DNA from: Craterostigma plantagineum
Lineage: Eukaryota; Streptophyta; Magnoliopsida; Lamiales; Linderniaceae
Direction: 5' to 3'
Length of the DNA stretch: 64,000 nucleotides
NCBI GenBank assembly: GCA_027422505.1
Contig: JAPQWV010001589.1
Coordinates: 1-64,000, forward strand
A program made the position numbers and the translations under genes. Below are positions 43,496 through 54,643 of this stretch, piece after piece (within the stretch, counting starts at the first letter, position 1; each line of letters starts with the position of its first letter). The notes beneath the pieces are model-generated. The model searched no databases. It worked only from the letters and a program-made list of their open reading frames with translations, and was not told the origin of the DNA.

Positions 43496-44430
43496 GTGCT
43501 TAATTGACTTGAATTTGATGCGTATGTGCTTGTTTAAGTGCTAAATGATGATTGCGAACAGATTTGTAGCCGTTTGAACTTCGATTTTTAGGATTAAATC
43601 GATTCTTGAAGTCACTGTTTGCATGAACATGAAGAACACGTTCTGATTTTGATCAAATTCGACATATTTTGCTTCATAAGTGTTTTTAATTGCTTGTTTG
43701 TGCGTAGTTAGTACATGATTGCGAGCAATTACCTGAAATATCACTGCCTAATTCCATGTTTTTGCTTGAATCTGTGTTAATCGTATTCTGTCATTTTTCT
43801 CGATCGTTCTAATTTTTCTCGCTAGGTTTACGATCGGATTAATTTCTCGATCGAAAAAAACTTGGCGCGACAAATTTTTCTCGGTCAGAATACGAAGTCA
43901 GCGCTAGAATCATTAACACTAGAAACGATTTTAGTTAAACTCGAGCATTATTCAGCGAAAATCTTTTTCGAGGAAGACTAATTTTGACTGCACGCGTAAA
44001 CACTTTCCCTCGAAAACCTTTTTCGGTCAGACATTTAAGTTTGACCAAGCAAAAAATCATTTACACGTGAGAAACGTTTCTAGTCAACGGATTTATTTTG
44101 ACTTGTCGAGAAACTTACTAACGTACTGTTTCTTTACGATCGAAATAAATTCACGATCAAAAATTTTTCTCGACCGAACGGTTTTTTTGGGCAATTAATT
44201 TCGCTCGAAAAATATTTCGCTGACATACTTTCTCGCACGAGAACAGTACATTTTATTACATTTCGACGAAATTATTTTCGATCAAACTTTAAATAATCGA
44301 AAATAATTCTCAACAAATTTTCGAATCAAACGCTACTAACGAACTTTGTCACTTGTGAAGCACATTACATCATCTTCAAACGTTCAAAACAATTAACGAA
44401 GATCCTTCAACAACTCAAGTACAACACAAA
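43496..44430 (+). other. P1 untranslated leader with CGATCG-rich palindromic tract
   Basis: 43540-43740 is homologous, in plus orientation, to the M1 leader (shared GTAGC.GTTTGAACTTC, TTTTGATCAAATTCGACATATTTTGCTTCATAA in short pieces), so it belongs to P1 and not to M2. From about 43790 to 44340 it is packed with TTTCTCGATCGAAAA-like palindromes. M1 lacks most of this tract. No coding potential. Confidence 0.7.
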
Positions 44431-47280
44431 ATGGATGCATACTCGCTTGGAAATGACAACCGTCCACCGATCTTGCAACGAGGCGAATATATCGTATGGA
44501 GAAGCCGCTTCCTCAATTTTATCGCTCTAAAAGATCTAGCCGAGAATTTTCTGAGATCACTAGAAGAGGGACCAGCACAGTTTTGGGTACATGTCCCCGG
44601 TGATGAAACAGCAACTCCTCAAATTCCCGCATCTAGGCGACTGAAGAAGCGTAGGGAGTACACAATCGAGGAGAGGGCTCGAGCTAAGGCTGATCTAGTA
44701 GCCATGAACACCCTCATGCAGGGCATCCCCAACGTTTATATATAGACAGATTGATAGCCTTTCATCGGCTAAAGGAATGGGGGATGAACTGCATAGGATG
44801 ATGCAGAGGACGGAAGTTGGCATAAAGGCCAAAAAGGCGAACATTCTCACTGCCTACGACTCCTTCAAAATAAAATCGGAGGAGAGTCGATACGAGATCT
44901 ACCAAGATACCTCACTCTTCACAACGAATGAGGAAGATGAAAACCACGAAGACCAATATGGAGACAAACATCAGATTTCATCTTCTCTGCCGCGGAATGG
45001 AAGAAAATGTCCACTCAAATTCGACAAAGTAAAGATCTAGAGGAGTTGGATACAGATCGAAGACCTGTTGCCTTAGTCTCGGAGAAGAGGAGCTCAAAAT
45101 CAAGAAAAGAAAATATCGCTAGGCCTCAGCCAACACACTTCGGACTACAAGCTCTAAAACAAAGAACGTGCACCAGAGAGCTCCGAAGTCAAGAACCTAA
45201 AGAGTCTACCAAATGCTTCAACTGTGGGAAGCCAGGTCACTTTGGCCAGAGGTGCACTCTTCCAAGAGATATGCCAACTACTACTCCATGAACTCCAATT
45301 GACTAAACAGAAAGAAGCTGGAGTAGCTCTCATGGCCGAACAAGACCAATGGCTCGAGGACACGTCGAGTTCTGAAGAAGAGAATTTAGCCCTCATGGCC
45401 CATCTCGACAATGAATCGGAAGCCGACACATCCAACCGGACGGACGAAGACAACGCATCCACCTCGTCAAAGGAGGAAGTCTCTTCTTCCACATTATTGA
45501 CCATGTTAGAATCATATCAAACACAATATGCTAACATGAAACGTGAGCAGAAAGTATTAAGGAAGCGAGAATAAACTTGAGAGATCTCAGGAGAAGATAG
45601 ATAGTCTCCAATCAGAACTTAGGAGCTCTAGTGCGAAAATGGAAGAACTCACTAAGAGCCTACATTCTAGAGAGACTAGTCAACCTCAAGTAGGACAGCA
45701 TAGTGAAAAGATTAAGGAATTAGAATATAGGCTAGCAAATAACTACAACTGTTTGGTTAGGAATCTCAACCAGAAAACCACCTTAAATTGTAGGATAACC
45801 GAAGCTACCTCTAGGATCACTTACTTAGAAGCTCAATTAGAAATGTCAAATGCTAAGGTTAGTGAGCTTAGTAAAGAACTAGATGCCTGTCAAGCCGCTA
45901 ACGGTAGAAAACAATTATTCTCTCCATAAGTGAGGAACGCAAGAAGTTATATGCAAAAATTAAAAAATTAGATGACCTTCTTACGCGTAGGGGACTAAAC
46001 AGACGATATTCTTAAACAAGCCCAAGGATATAGAGTTTTATAATCCAATAGAAGGCATATGTTTCACTAACCCACATGTTTTACGGAAGAAAGAAACATA
46101 TGATATTAAGAACATGGGTTTAGCGGCAACCTATCTTAGAAACTTTACGGAATCGACATACGAGATTGCTTTCGATTCATCCATTAGACAACCCTCACAT
46201 GGGCCTGAAGATCCCCTTTGACTACAATGAACTAAATGAAAGACAAAAATAGGAAAAAAAAAGGAAATCTCTAACACCCGTCAGTGATTTGGTTCAGTTC
46301 TACCTCCTGATTCTCAAACGCACTATGAGGAAGTCAAAAACGTTAATTATAAAAAATCTCTCTACAAACCCCCTATCATAAAACAGATAAGGGAGTCACA
46401 GACAAAGTTAGATAAAGAACGAGAGAATTTCGAAGCTGAAAAGAAAAAGTTTCTAAAGAGATGGAAAATCTCAAGGCTTCCTCATCTTCCCAAACTACCT
46501 CTCACGCTACTATAAAAAGCGTGAAAATCGAAAATCGCCTTCGAATGATCATAAGTGCACTAATAATTCTGTAAAAAGTGCTCAGACTAATTTTATTTCA
46601 CCTACGTCCACAGGGAGCAGCGTAGGGGCAGCACTGAGAACGAAGGCGAGAGTGTCTAGTGATAAAATAAAAAAGGAGCCAGTAGATTTGACCGTTTCTA
46701 AAAATGTTACTCCTTCTATTTCAACAAAAGACACTCGTAGTAATAAAAGTGTCATTTCTACTTTTCACGTAATTGCTTCTACTTGGTCACTTCAGCCCTA
46801 TCACCTTTAGAAGCAACAATTTCGAAATATGCTCAACTTCTAAAATGAAAGATAATCATTCTGAAGCAAATGCCACTAGAAAGAATCGTAGGAAACAAGA
46901 TCCATCCATAAAGAAACCTCGTGGGCGCCGTACATGCCTGTACTCACCTAAGGTATCCCGTAGACATTAAATCCCCCAAGCACCTTAGGAGACTATCACA
47001 AGAAAAGATCTTTTCCTCAATCAAACCTACCAAAGCATTTGCACGTGCTGAAATAACCTTCCCTGCAAGGTTCAACCAAATGGGTTCCTAAATCTCCGCC
47101 TAGGACGACAAAAGCCGAAAAGGCCAAGTCACCTAAAGAGGCAAAACTCAAACCCACTTCTTCGAAAGTGAAATGGGTTATCAATACTCCCTCAAGTAAT
47201 AATTTAGGAACTATATCTGAACCTAAAAATATATCTGCTAATCAGAGAGGACCCATGTTTAAGTGGGTACCTAAAGCTTC
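44431..47280 (+). pseudogene. SIRE-type gag of P1, broken
   Basis: Starts at 44431 with MDAYSLGNDNRPPILQRGEY and VWRSRFLNFIALKD. The capsid continues in other frames (44777-45040: ELHRMMQRTEVGIKAKKAN). An intact CCHC zinc knuckle CFNCGKPGHFGQRC is at about 45213-45254. Next come an acidic segment (VALMAEQDQWLEDTSSSEEEN) and a coiled-coil stretch at 45224-45929 with long heptads (SEKIKELEYRLANNY, ITYLEAQLEMSNAKVSELSKEL). The Lys-rich tail and PMFKWVPKA linker follow up to the protease. Short internal deletions near 44745-44777 and 44900-45040 removed parts of the capsid. Confidence 0.85.
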
Positions 47281-47289
47281 TCTAACTTG

Positions 47290-48400
47290 TTTTTGCAGAT
47301 CCATCATGTGTGGTACCTCGACTCTGGTTGCTCCACACACATGACTGGTAATAAAGAGCTGCTGAGCAACTACAAAGACCGGCCAAACGGCAAAGTCAGA
47401 TTCAGAAACAATGACTCCGCTCCAATTCTTTGAAATAGAGATATCATTCTAGAGAATCTGACAATAAAGGATGTCTCATATGTCGATGGCCTCCACCATA
47501 ACTTGTTCAGCATAGGCCAGTTCTGTGACAAAGGGTTCCAGGTGGTCTTTTATGCTGACCGGTGCAGAATTTTGGATAGTCAGGACACAGAACTCCTTCA
47601 AGGACTTCGGAAATCCAATCTTTACACGTTCAACCTGACGTCCGTGCGGCCCTCGACAGTTGTATGCCTCATTTCTCAGATTGTTTTACAGAGGAACAAC
47701 TTATGGCATCAACGACCGTCTCATCTGAATATGAAAGCTCTCCAACGTCTTTCTACGAAAAAGTTGGTTCACGGTCTTCCAACTATACTACTACAAATGG
47801 AGCATCAGTGTTCGGCATGTCAATTAGGAAAAATAAAGCGAGCGTCTCATCACGTCAAGCAAATTGCATCTACATCTCATCACTAGTATCAACGGAAGAA
47901 AGTACGTGCCAGTGATCGTAGATGACTACTCTCGCTACACTTGGACAAAGTTCCTCCGAGCCAAAGATGAGACCGGTGACTTGATAATCAACTTTGTGAG
48001 CACGACTCAGAATCTGCTGCAACAGACTATTCAAGTTATTCGAACAGACAACGGCACTGAGTTCAATAACAACTACCTCAGTGAGTTTTATCAGAAACTT
48101 GGAATAAGTCAACAATTTTCAGCTGCCAAGATCCTCAACAGAATGGGGTAGTCGAACGGAAAAACCGAACACTGGTGGAAACAGCTCGTACAATGCTGAT
48201 CCATTCAGGACTTCCACACTTTCTATGGGATGAAGCAGTCAATACCGCTTGTTTTACCCAAAACAGGACGATGGTTCACAAATGGTTCAACAAGACTCCG
48301 TACAAGATTGTGAATAAGCCCAGCATCTCATTTCTTAAAGTCTTCAGGTGCAAGTGCTTTGTGGCTAACGATTGAGAGCAACGTGCAAAGTTCGACCCTA
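47290..48400 (+). pseudogene. SIRE-type protease and integrase of P1, broken; first catalytic Asp lost
   Basis: The protease active site DSGCS is intact (codons 47320-47334), followed by HMTGNKELLSNY and an in-frame stop in the flap region. The 47503-47886 frame continues through FSIGQFCDKGFQVVF to the integrase zinc-binding region (LWHQRPSHLN, CSACQLGKIKRASHH). Between STSHH and INGRKYVPV a deletion near 47880 removes the segment that in P2 reads LIHTDLCGPM, which holds the first catalytic Asp, and shifts the frame. The other two acidic residues remain (IRTDNGTEF at about 48040, GVVERKN at about 48145). Confidence 0.88.
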
Positions 48401-48873
48401 AAGCATTCGAAGCAACTTTCGTCGGGTATTCTTCAACATCAAAAGCGTACCAAGTATACATCAAGTCCAACCGAACAATTAAGGAAATATATAATATCAC
48501 TTTCCACGAAGTGGCAGAAATGGCTTCTGGTCACTTCAGTCCAGGACCCGTACTTAACCCGATGGCTCCTGCACAATTCAGTTCAGGACCCGCACTTAAC
48601 CCGTTGGCTGCTGAAGACAACATATCAGAACCCGTAATCACTGGTGTGTTGGCACAAAACCAACAGAAGATGGCAACAACTCCGAATTCAACATCAGAAA
48701 AAGCAACGAGATTTGTATTAGACGATTTAGACTCTCTCTTCAAACCAGTATATCGGTCACACACTGCTACACCTACAGCGGATTCTCCACCCGACGAAAC
48801 CGACGTACCAAGTTCTTCTTACGTGCCTACCCCGCCCGATTCAGAATTGCCACATAATAACGAATAACCGACA

Positions 48874-50600
48874 GTGGTTGTTGAGGAAGAATCATCAGAG
48901 ACGAACGACCCAAGTGCAGAATTGGAACTTCCTCAAACATATGATCAATCGGAGACTATAGGAAATCTAGACCCACAGATGGCTGACGCATCGACTTCAG
49001 CCTTGCCTCATGAGCGCAAGTGGACTAGAGGTCACCCGGTCGATCAGATAATTGGCGATCCTTCGGATGGAGTGAGGACACGTCGTCAACACAGTCTTTT
49101 CAGCTGCTTCATGAGCCAATACGAGCCTACTAAAGTAGCAGACGCACTACGAGACCCGGATTGGATAATTGCGATGCAAGAAGAAATCAACCAATTCGAA
49201 CGTCTTCAACTGTGGACCTTAGTACCCCGTCCGCATGGGAAGACAATAGTCGGAATTAAATGGGTATTCAAAAACAAGAAAAATGAAGATGGTGAAGTGA
49301 TCCGGAACAAAGCAAGGCTAGTTACGAAGGGATACAATCAACAGGAAGGCATCGACTACGACGAGACATATGCTCATGTTGCCCGAATCGAAGCTATCCA
49401 CCTTCACCTGGCTTATGCGGTCACAAAGACTTCAAAGCATATTAGATGGATGTTAAGACCGCCTTTCTCAACGGCGTGTTAAAAGAAGAAGTCTACGTCG
49501 CTCAGCGGAAGGCTTCGTTGATCAAGAACATCCCAATCACGTCTATCGATTGGACAAAGCTCTCTATGGACTAAAACAAGCCCCACGTGCTTGGTACGAT
49601 GTCCTGAGTGAATTCCTCGTGAAGTCTGGATTCATCCGAGGAACGATAGACACAACCCACTTCATCAAATGGAAAGACAAAGATCTGATGGTCGTTCAAG
49701 TATACGTCGACGATCTTCGGATCAACTAATCCACGGCTTTGCACGAAGTTCGGAGATCTAATGAAAAGCAAGTTCGAGATGAGTCACATGGGAGAGATGC
49801 AGTTCTTTTTAGGACTACAAGTCAGGCAACTCGAAGATGTGATTTTCATTAGTCAGACAAAATACATCAAGGATATTCTGAAGAAATTCCACCAACACCA
49901 GAGCAAGCCTCTCAGCACTCCTATGTCACCAAGCTGCAAGTTGGATGCCGATCCCTCTGGCAAGTCGGTCGACATCATACTGTATTGCAGCATCATTGGA
50001 TCTCTTCTCTACCTCACTTCGAGTCGGCCGGATATCATGTTTACCACCTGCTTATGTGCCAGTTTTCAAGCCGATCCCAAAGAATCCCATATGCTCGCGG
50101 TCAAAAGGATTCTGCGTTACCTTAAGGGCACTTCTACCCTTGGACTATGGTATCCAAGGGTACGAAATTCAAACTTATTGGCTATACTGATGCTGATTAG
50201 GCAGGTTGTCGAATGGACAGGAAAAGCACGTCTGGTGGCGCTCAATTTCTAGGCGAAAAGCTGGTCTGCTGGTCATCCAAAAAGCAGAATTGTGTCAACT
50301 TCGACGGCCGAAGCAGAATACGTAGCTGCCGCCAGTTGTTGCTCCCAGATGCTGTGGATGCGGACACAACTTTGCGACTATGGGTACAATTTAAATAATA
50401 TACCCATATATAGTGATAGTCAAAGTGCCATCGCTATTACTTGCAATCATGTTCATCACTCACGCACAAAACACATAGATAGTAGATATCACTTTATCAA
50501 AGATAGGCACAATAGATATGTATTTTGTGAACAAGGAGTTTCAACTAGCCGACATTTTCACCAAGGCTTTGGATGAGAAACGATTCCAATTCCTTGTCGG
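48874..50600 (+). pseudogene. SIRE-type reverse transcriptase and RNase H of P1, broken
   Basis: The 48874-49482 frame has the pre-RT linker, then [34 protein letters not shown] and [30 protein letters not shown]. After a frameshift come [16 protein letters not shown] and [14 protein letters not shown]. Catalytic YVDD is at about 49707, but a small deletion follows at once (YVDDLRIN then stop). Frame 49761-50252 carries MGEMQFFLGLQVRQ and the RNase H start, and 50213-50576 carries RKSTSGGAQFLG, STAEAEYVAAASCCSQMLWM, YSDSQSAIAI and HHSRTKHID. FQLADIFTKALDEKRF near 50540 closes pol. Broken by at least three frameshifts. Confidence 0.9.
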
Positions 50601-51375
50601 AAAATTAGGCATGTTGAGAAACGTACTATGTGCATTACCTGATCTTCTGTGCTATCACATGATCTATTCCATGTGTTTTCCATGCTTATTTGTCTTTATC
50701 ATGCGTGATAACAAAAACAATATAATAATAAATATATATATATATATGATAATATAATAAAAAATATATAATATAGATATACCTATACTATAAAGGGGAT
50801 AACGAAATCCTTTAGGACGCTTTGATCTAAAGTCACTTAGAAATTTACCCCGACATGTGATCGATTTAATTGCTTAATTTTGTCAGTCTAAGTCGCATTC
50901 TTGTGCTAAAAGGTCATTAGGTTGCTCCACTAGACACAAAGTCGCTTTACATATGCGAGGATTCAAGCCTTGTTCCTTTTTCTTTCTTTGGATCTATTTC
51001 TCGAGTGAGTCACACATCAATTACTTGTCTTACCTAGTGATACTTGGTTTCTTACCCACCTCGCTTTAGATCGTTAGAAAAATGATAAGGGCGCTTAGGA
51101 TACTCCTCACTCGGCCTTATATAATTTTTCCCCTCACATTAGCCCTTAGTCATCCACTTTGAGCCTTCTCCGATGTCCTTTCTTCCTTTGAAACCCATTC
51201 CCTGCCTTCAACCGAATTCTATACTCTTCGGATGGTTGTTCAAACGAGAAAAGGAGGGGGAGAAAAACAAAAGAAAAGGTGATGATGACAAAAGAAGGCA
51301 TTGCTCAACGCGCAAAATTTAGACCAAAGGAACCTGCCTTCCGACTATCTCTTAGAAAGTGGCATGGATCCTGCT

Positions 51376-51660
51376 GTGAACTTCTCCGACGATAATCTCG
51401 TACGCTCGTCAGAACGGCTGGAAGAGGAGCACCACGAAGTGAACTTCTCCAACGATAATCCGGTCTTATATCGGGAAACGAGAAGAGGAGCGCAGCCTCT
51501 GGTACGAATTCCATAACCGTGAACTTTTCCAAAAGATAATCTCTGAAACCTCTCTAGGGATTAAGAGAAGAGGAGCACGGTATCGGCCCGAGAACCAACA
51601 TGAAGAACTTCGCCTACGATAATCTCCTATAGCCTCGTAGAGAAGCGGAGCTTCAGCTTG
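51376..51660. repeat. Degenerate tandem repeat in P1 spacer
   Basis: Four units starting at about 51376, 51439, 51519 and 51600 (63-82 bp each), with core GTGAACTTCTCCAACGATAA and a trailing AAGAGGAGC. The inverted counterpart in M2 lies at about 36420-36670. Confidence 0.8.
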
Positions 51661-52266
51661 AGCATAGCATAAAAAGGGATAGTTCTTAAAAAGAAAAAGA
51701 GGGATAAAAGATTGAATAGAAGAAAAACGTCAAAAAAAAAGGAGACGGACGTATAAATGGAAGATAAGCTCACTTTCCTCTAAATTCCTTCCCTTCTAAG
51801 TCCTAGCCAAACTAAAACCCTTACACCCCTTTGATTCCAATCAATGGTCTCTCGATTAGGTGAAATGATTAAAAAATGCCTCGATCACAGGAAAATTGAC
51901 TTAAACTTGCTTGTGTTGACTTGAGTGATATAAATATAAAATCCCAAGTTATAAATAATTGAGTGCAAGAGCGAACCTAGTGAGAGTTGTGGAAATGGAC
52001 CAGTCTATGAACTTAGGACTTTAGTTTGACGACATGACTTGACTGCATTTTCTTCTTTCAAAATGTCTCGTAAAATTTTAGGTATGACGATTGATCGAAG
52101 CAAAATAATCTGACTCCATACTAATAATAGTAATATACATAAAAACAAATTTTTCATATACATATAGAAAAATAATATTTTTAATTTCTGAAAGAAAAAT
52201 AATAATAATAAAAATATATATAATAATAATAAAATAAAAATTAAAAAAAATTGTGAAAGAAAAATT

Positions 52267-52465
52267 TCGCACATTCTGACATGAAATATTATATTTCATA
52301 TGCGTTGAATTGAATAAATGCGAATTTGTTCTACTATCGCACATTCTGACATGAAATATTATATTTCATATGCGTTGAATTGTATAAATGCGAATTTGTT
52401 CTAATATCGCACATTCTAAATGTAATTTTAAATTGCATTGGTACTGAATTGTTTAAATGCGATAA
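52267..52465. repeat. 70-bp tandem repeat in P1 spacer
   Basis: Copies start at 52267, 52337 and 52407 (TCGCACATTCTGACATGAAA and onward). The first two are nearly identical, the third is degenerate and shorter. Confidence 0.9.
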
Positions 52466-52619
52466 ATTTTTCATTGCTCTTACCCTCACACAATATTTTA
52501 AGTACATGTTTTCGGGGACCATATACATGTGCTTACTGAGTAAATTTGTGTATTATATGCTCGTGACTTGAATTGATTTCATATGCTTGCATACTTAGTC
52601 AATTCTTGCGCATTATTTG

Positions 52620-52629
52620 AGGGGGAGCA
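52620..52629 (+). promoter_or_regulatory. Internal polypurine-like tract 1, P1 spacer
   Basis: GAGGGGGAGC, resembling the true tract AAAGGGGGAGA at 58050. The inverted counterpart in M2 is at 35625-35634. Confidence 0.5.
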
Positions 52630-52883
52630 AATATAAAAATCATGCATTAGCTCCAAATATTCTTGACGTTTTCTCTCTAAGCGCTTCAGATTCCTCCAAA
52701 CAAAATTAAGGAGTAAGACGTCGACACTACAAGGAAAGGAGCTAGCAACAGGCCAAACAAAATTAACTCCATTATTTCTAACATTTTCTTTCTAAGTGGT
52801 ACAGATTTTTTAATTTCTGCCAGGGAAGCAAGACGTTACTACACGAAAAATACAGGGAGTTAATTGCATTTATTTTATATTTT

Positions 52884-52893
52884 GAGGGGGAGC
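52884..52893 (+). promoter_or_regulatory. Internal polypurine-like tract 2, P1 spacer
   Basis: GAGGGGGAGC after TATATTTT. Repeated polypurine-like motifs upstream of the 3' LTR are a known sirevirus trait. Confidence 0.5.
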
Positions 52894-52949
52894 TTTACAA
52901 TGTGATTTTATTTGAAATAGGGGTCAATCTGAAAAGATTATAAGTACTT

Positions 52950-54420
52950 ACTATCGAGAAACTGGATATAAGACTTAATTCACGATCATAAGTTTCTCGA
53001 TCGTAAACAGTGTTGGGAACGATTTTGATCAGCCGCGATAATTGCGATCGAAAAAAATTGAATTGAAGAGCAATTTTCGAAACTAAAATTTCTCGAGCGG
53101 AAATAGTAATGGGCCTGTTTCATTTAATCGCAAAATGTCAAATCGCAAACCCAACACTGACTTACAGCTAATTAATAAAAGTTCACTTTCTTGTCAGTCG
53201 AAAAAACTTTTTCTCACGCAACCCTAAATCGCAAAAATTCTCTCTCGCAAAACTTTCACAGACAGTCTCATTTTCGCAACAATCTTTCGATTTTTCCGCA
53301 ACAAATTGTCTGTTTAAGGTAGAAATGAGATTATTTTGACATCTGCATGTGATTTACCTTAGTTAGCATCTGCATTTTGTAGTTGTTCGCATGTTTAGGT
53401 TTAGATTCTCGACTGTTCTTCAAAACTGAGAAACCATATACTATTTTATAGTGATTTAGGCTTGATCATGAGTGTTATCTGAGATTTATGTCTCCAGTTA
53501 AGATAGTTTCGATGTTCTTTCTGAATTTGATAGTGTGAATCTTCGAAAAATCTACATCTTCGACTGTAATTTGAGTTTAGATGAAACTGTGTATTTGAAT
53601 GTCTAAAGCCATCGAAGAACTTTGTCGATCGCAAATAGTCTTAATTGAATTCCGATTTAATTAAGATACTATTTTTGTCGAATTAGTTTTCGATCGATAA
53701 AATTCAGATTTAGTCGCTAAGATAGAAGATTTTGACCGAAAAATTATTTACAATCGAGAAATCTAATTAGGATTTTGTGACCGAAAAACTTAAGCACTGA
53801 ATAGACAATTTAGATGCAAATTTTATCGAGCGTAAAACATACTATCGCAAAATTGAATTTCTATTTAATTTCATGTCGGAGGCAAAAATTTAGCAGCGAA
53901 AAATTAATTTTTCAACACTTAATTTTTCGATCGCAAAACTCGCCGCTTAAGATTTAATTGATCGGAAAATTTCTCGACGAATGACTTAGTCTTTTGTTGA
54001 CTAATTTCTCGATAGAAAAATATCGCAGCGAAAAATTTTACTTACAATCGAAAATCACGTACCGCTCGACAAATTTCAAATCGAAAAATTTTATTCAATC
54101 AAGGAAAATTTTTCGACAGTAAATTTACCTGAGAAATAATTTCTCGATCGTAAATTTACGCGGAATTTTTCTTGATCGTAAAATTGATCGACCACAGTCT
54201 CACGATTTCAACTTCAACACTTAGAAGATTTTTTCTCTAAGTCTTTTACACGGTAGCGAACATTAGCGAAAAAAATTTCCTCGATCGAAAAATTTAAACG
54301 GAGGTATTACAATTGAAATCAATGCATAGGAAATCAATTTGAAAACCAAATCTATCGAGCGACAAATTTCTCGGCATGAACAGTGACATTTTCACGATCG
54401 AACACTTAGAAAATTTTGAA
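52950..54420. repeat. CGATCG-rich palindromic tract upstream of P1 third ORF
   Basis: Many short, diverged palindromes of the type TTTCTCGATCGAAAA, AATTTTTCGATCGCAAAA and CTCGATCGTAAA in a strongly AT background. Similar tracts precede gag in P1 (43790-44340) and occur inverted in M2 (34490-35250). Confidence 0.7.
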
Positions 54421-54643
54421 CTTTTTTTCACGCATTACATATGCAATTCGAAATTAAAATCATGCCATTACATTTTTTTAAAAAAGAATCAAAATATCCT
54501 ATATGCATGCTATACGATTTCAATTTAAAATTCATCAAACATGTCATGACTTGATACAATATTATAGTTTGATAAATTAAATCCATTTTCGACTAAAGTT
54601 AAATTTATGAACTAATGAACTTTTATATCTCTTTATTTTTCAG

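Larger units (their letters stand above)
50601..54640 (+). other. P1 spacer between RNase H and third ORF (no gene)
   Basis: Four kilobases of AT-rich, non-coding sequence. Contents in order: an AT simple repeat around 50720-50780, tandem units 51376-51660, a 70-bp tandem repeat 52267-52465, two purine tracts at 52620-52629 and 52884-52893, and a long CGATCG-rich palindromic tract about 52950-54420. Much of it is shared with the inverted spacer of M2. Confidence 0.75.

Noticed and set aside
43540..43744. Leader of the minus-strand copy M2
   Set aside because: Its plus-strand sequence matches the M1 leader in sense orientation, so it belongs to P1.
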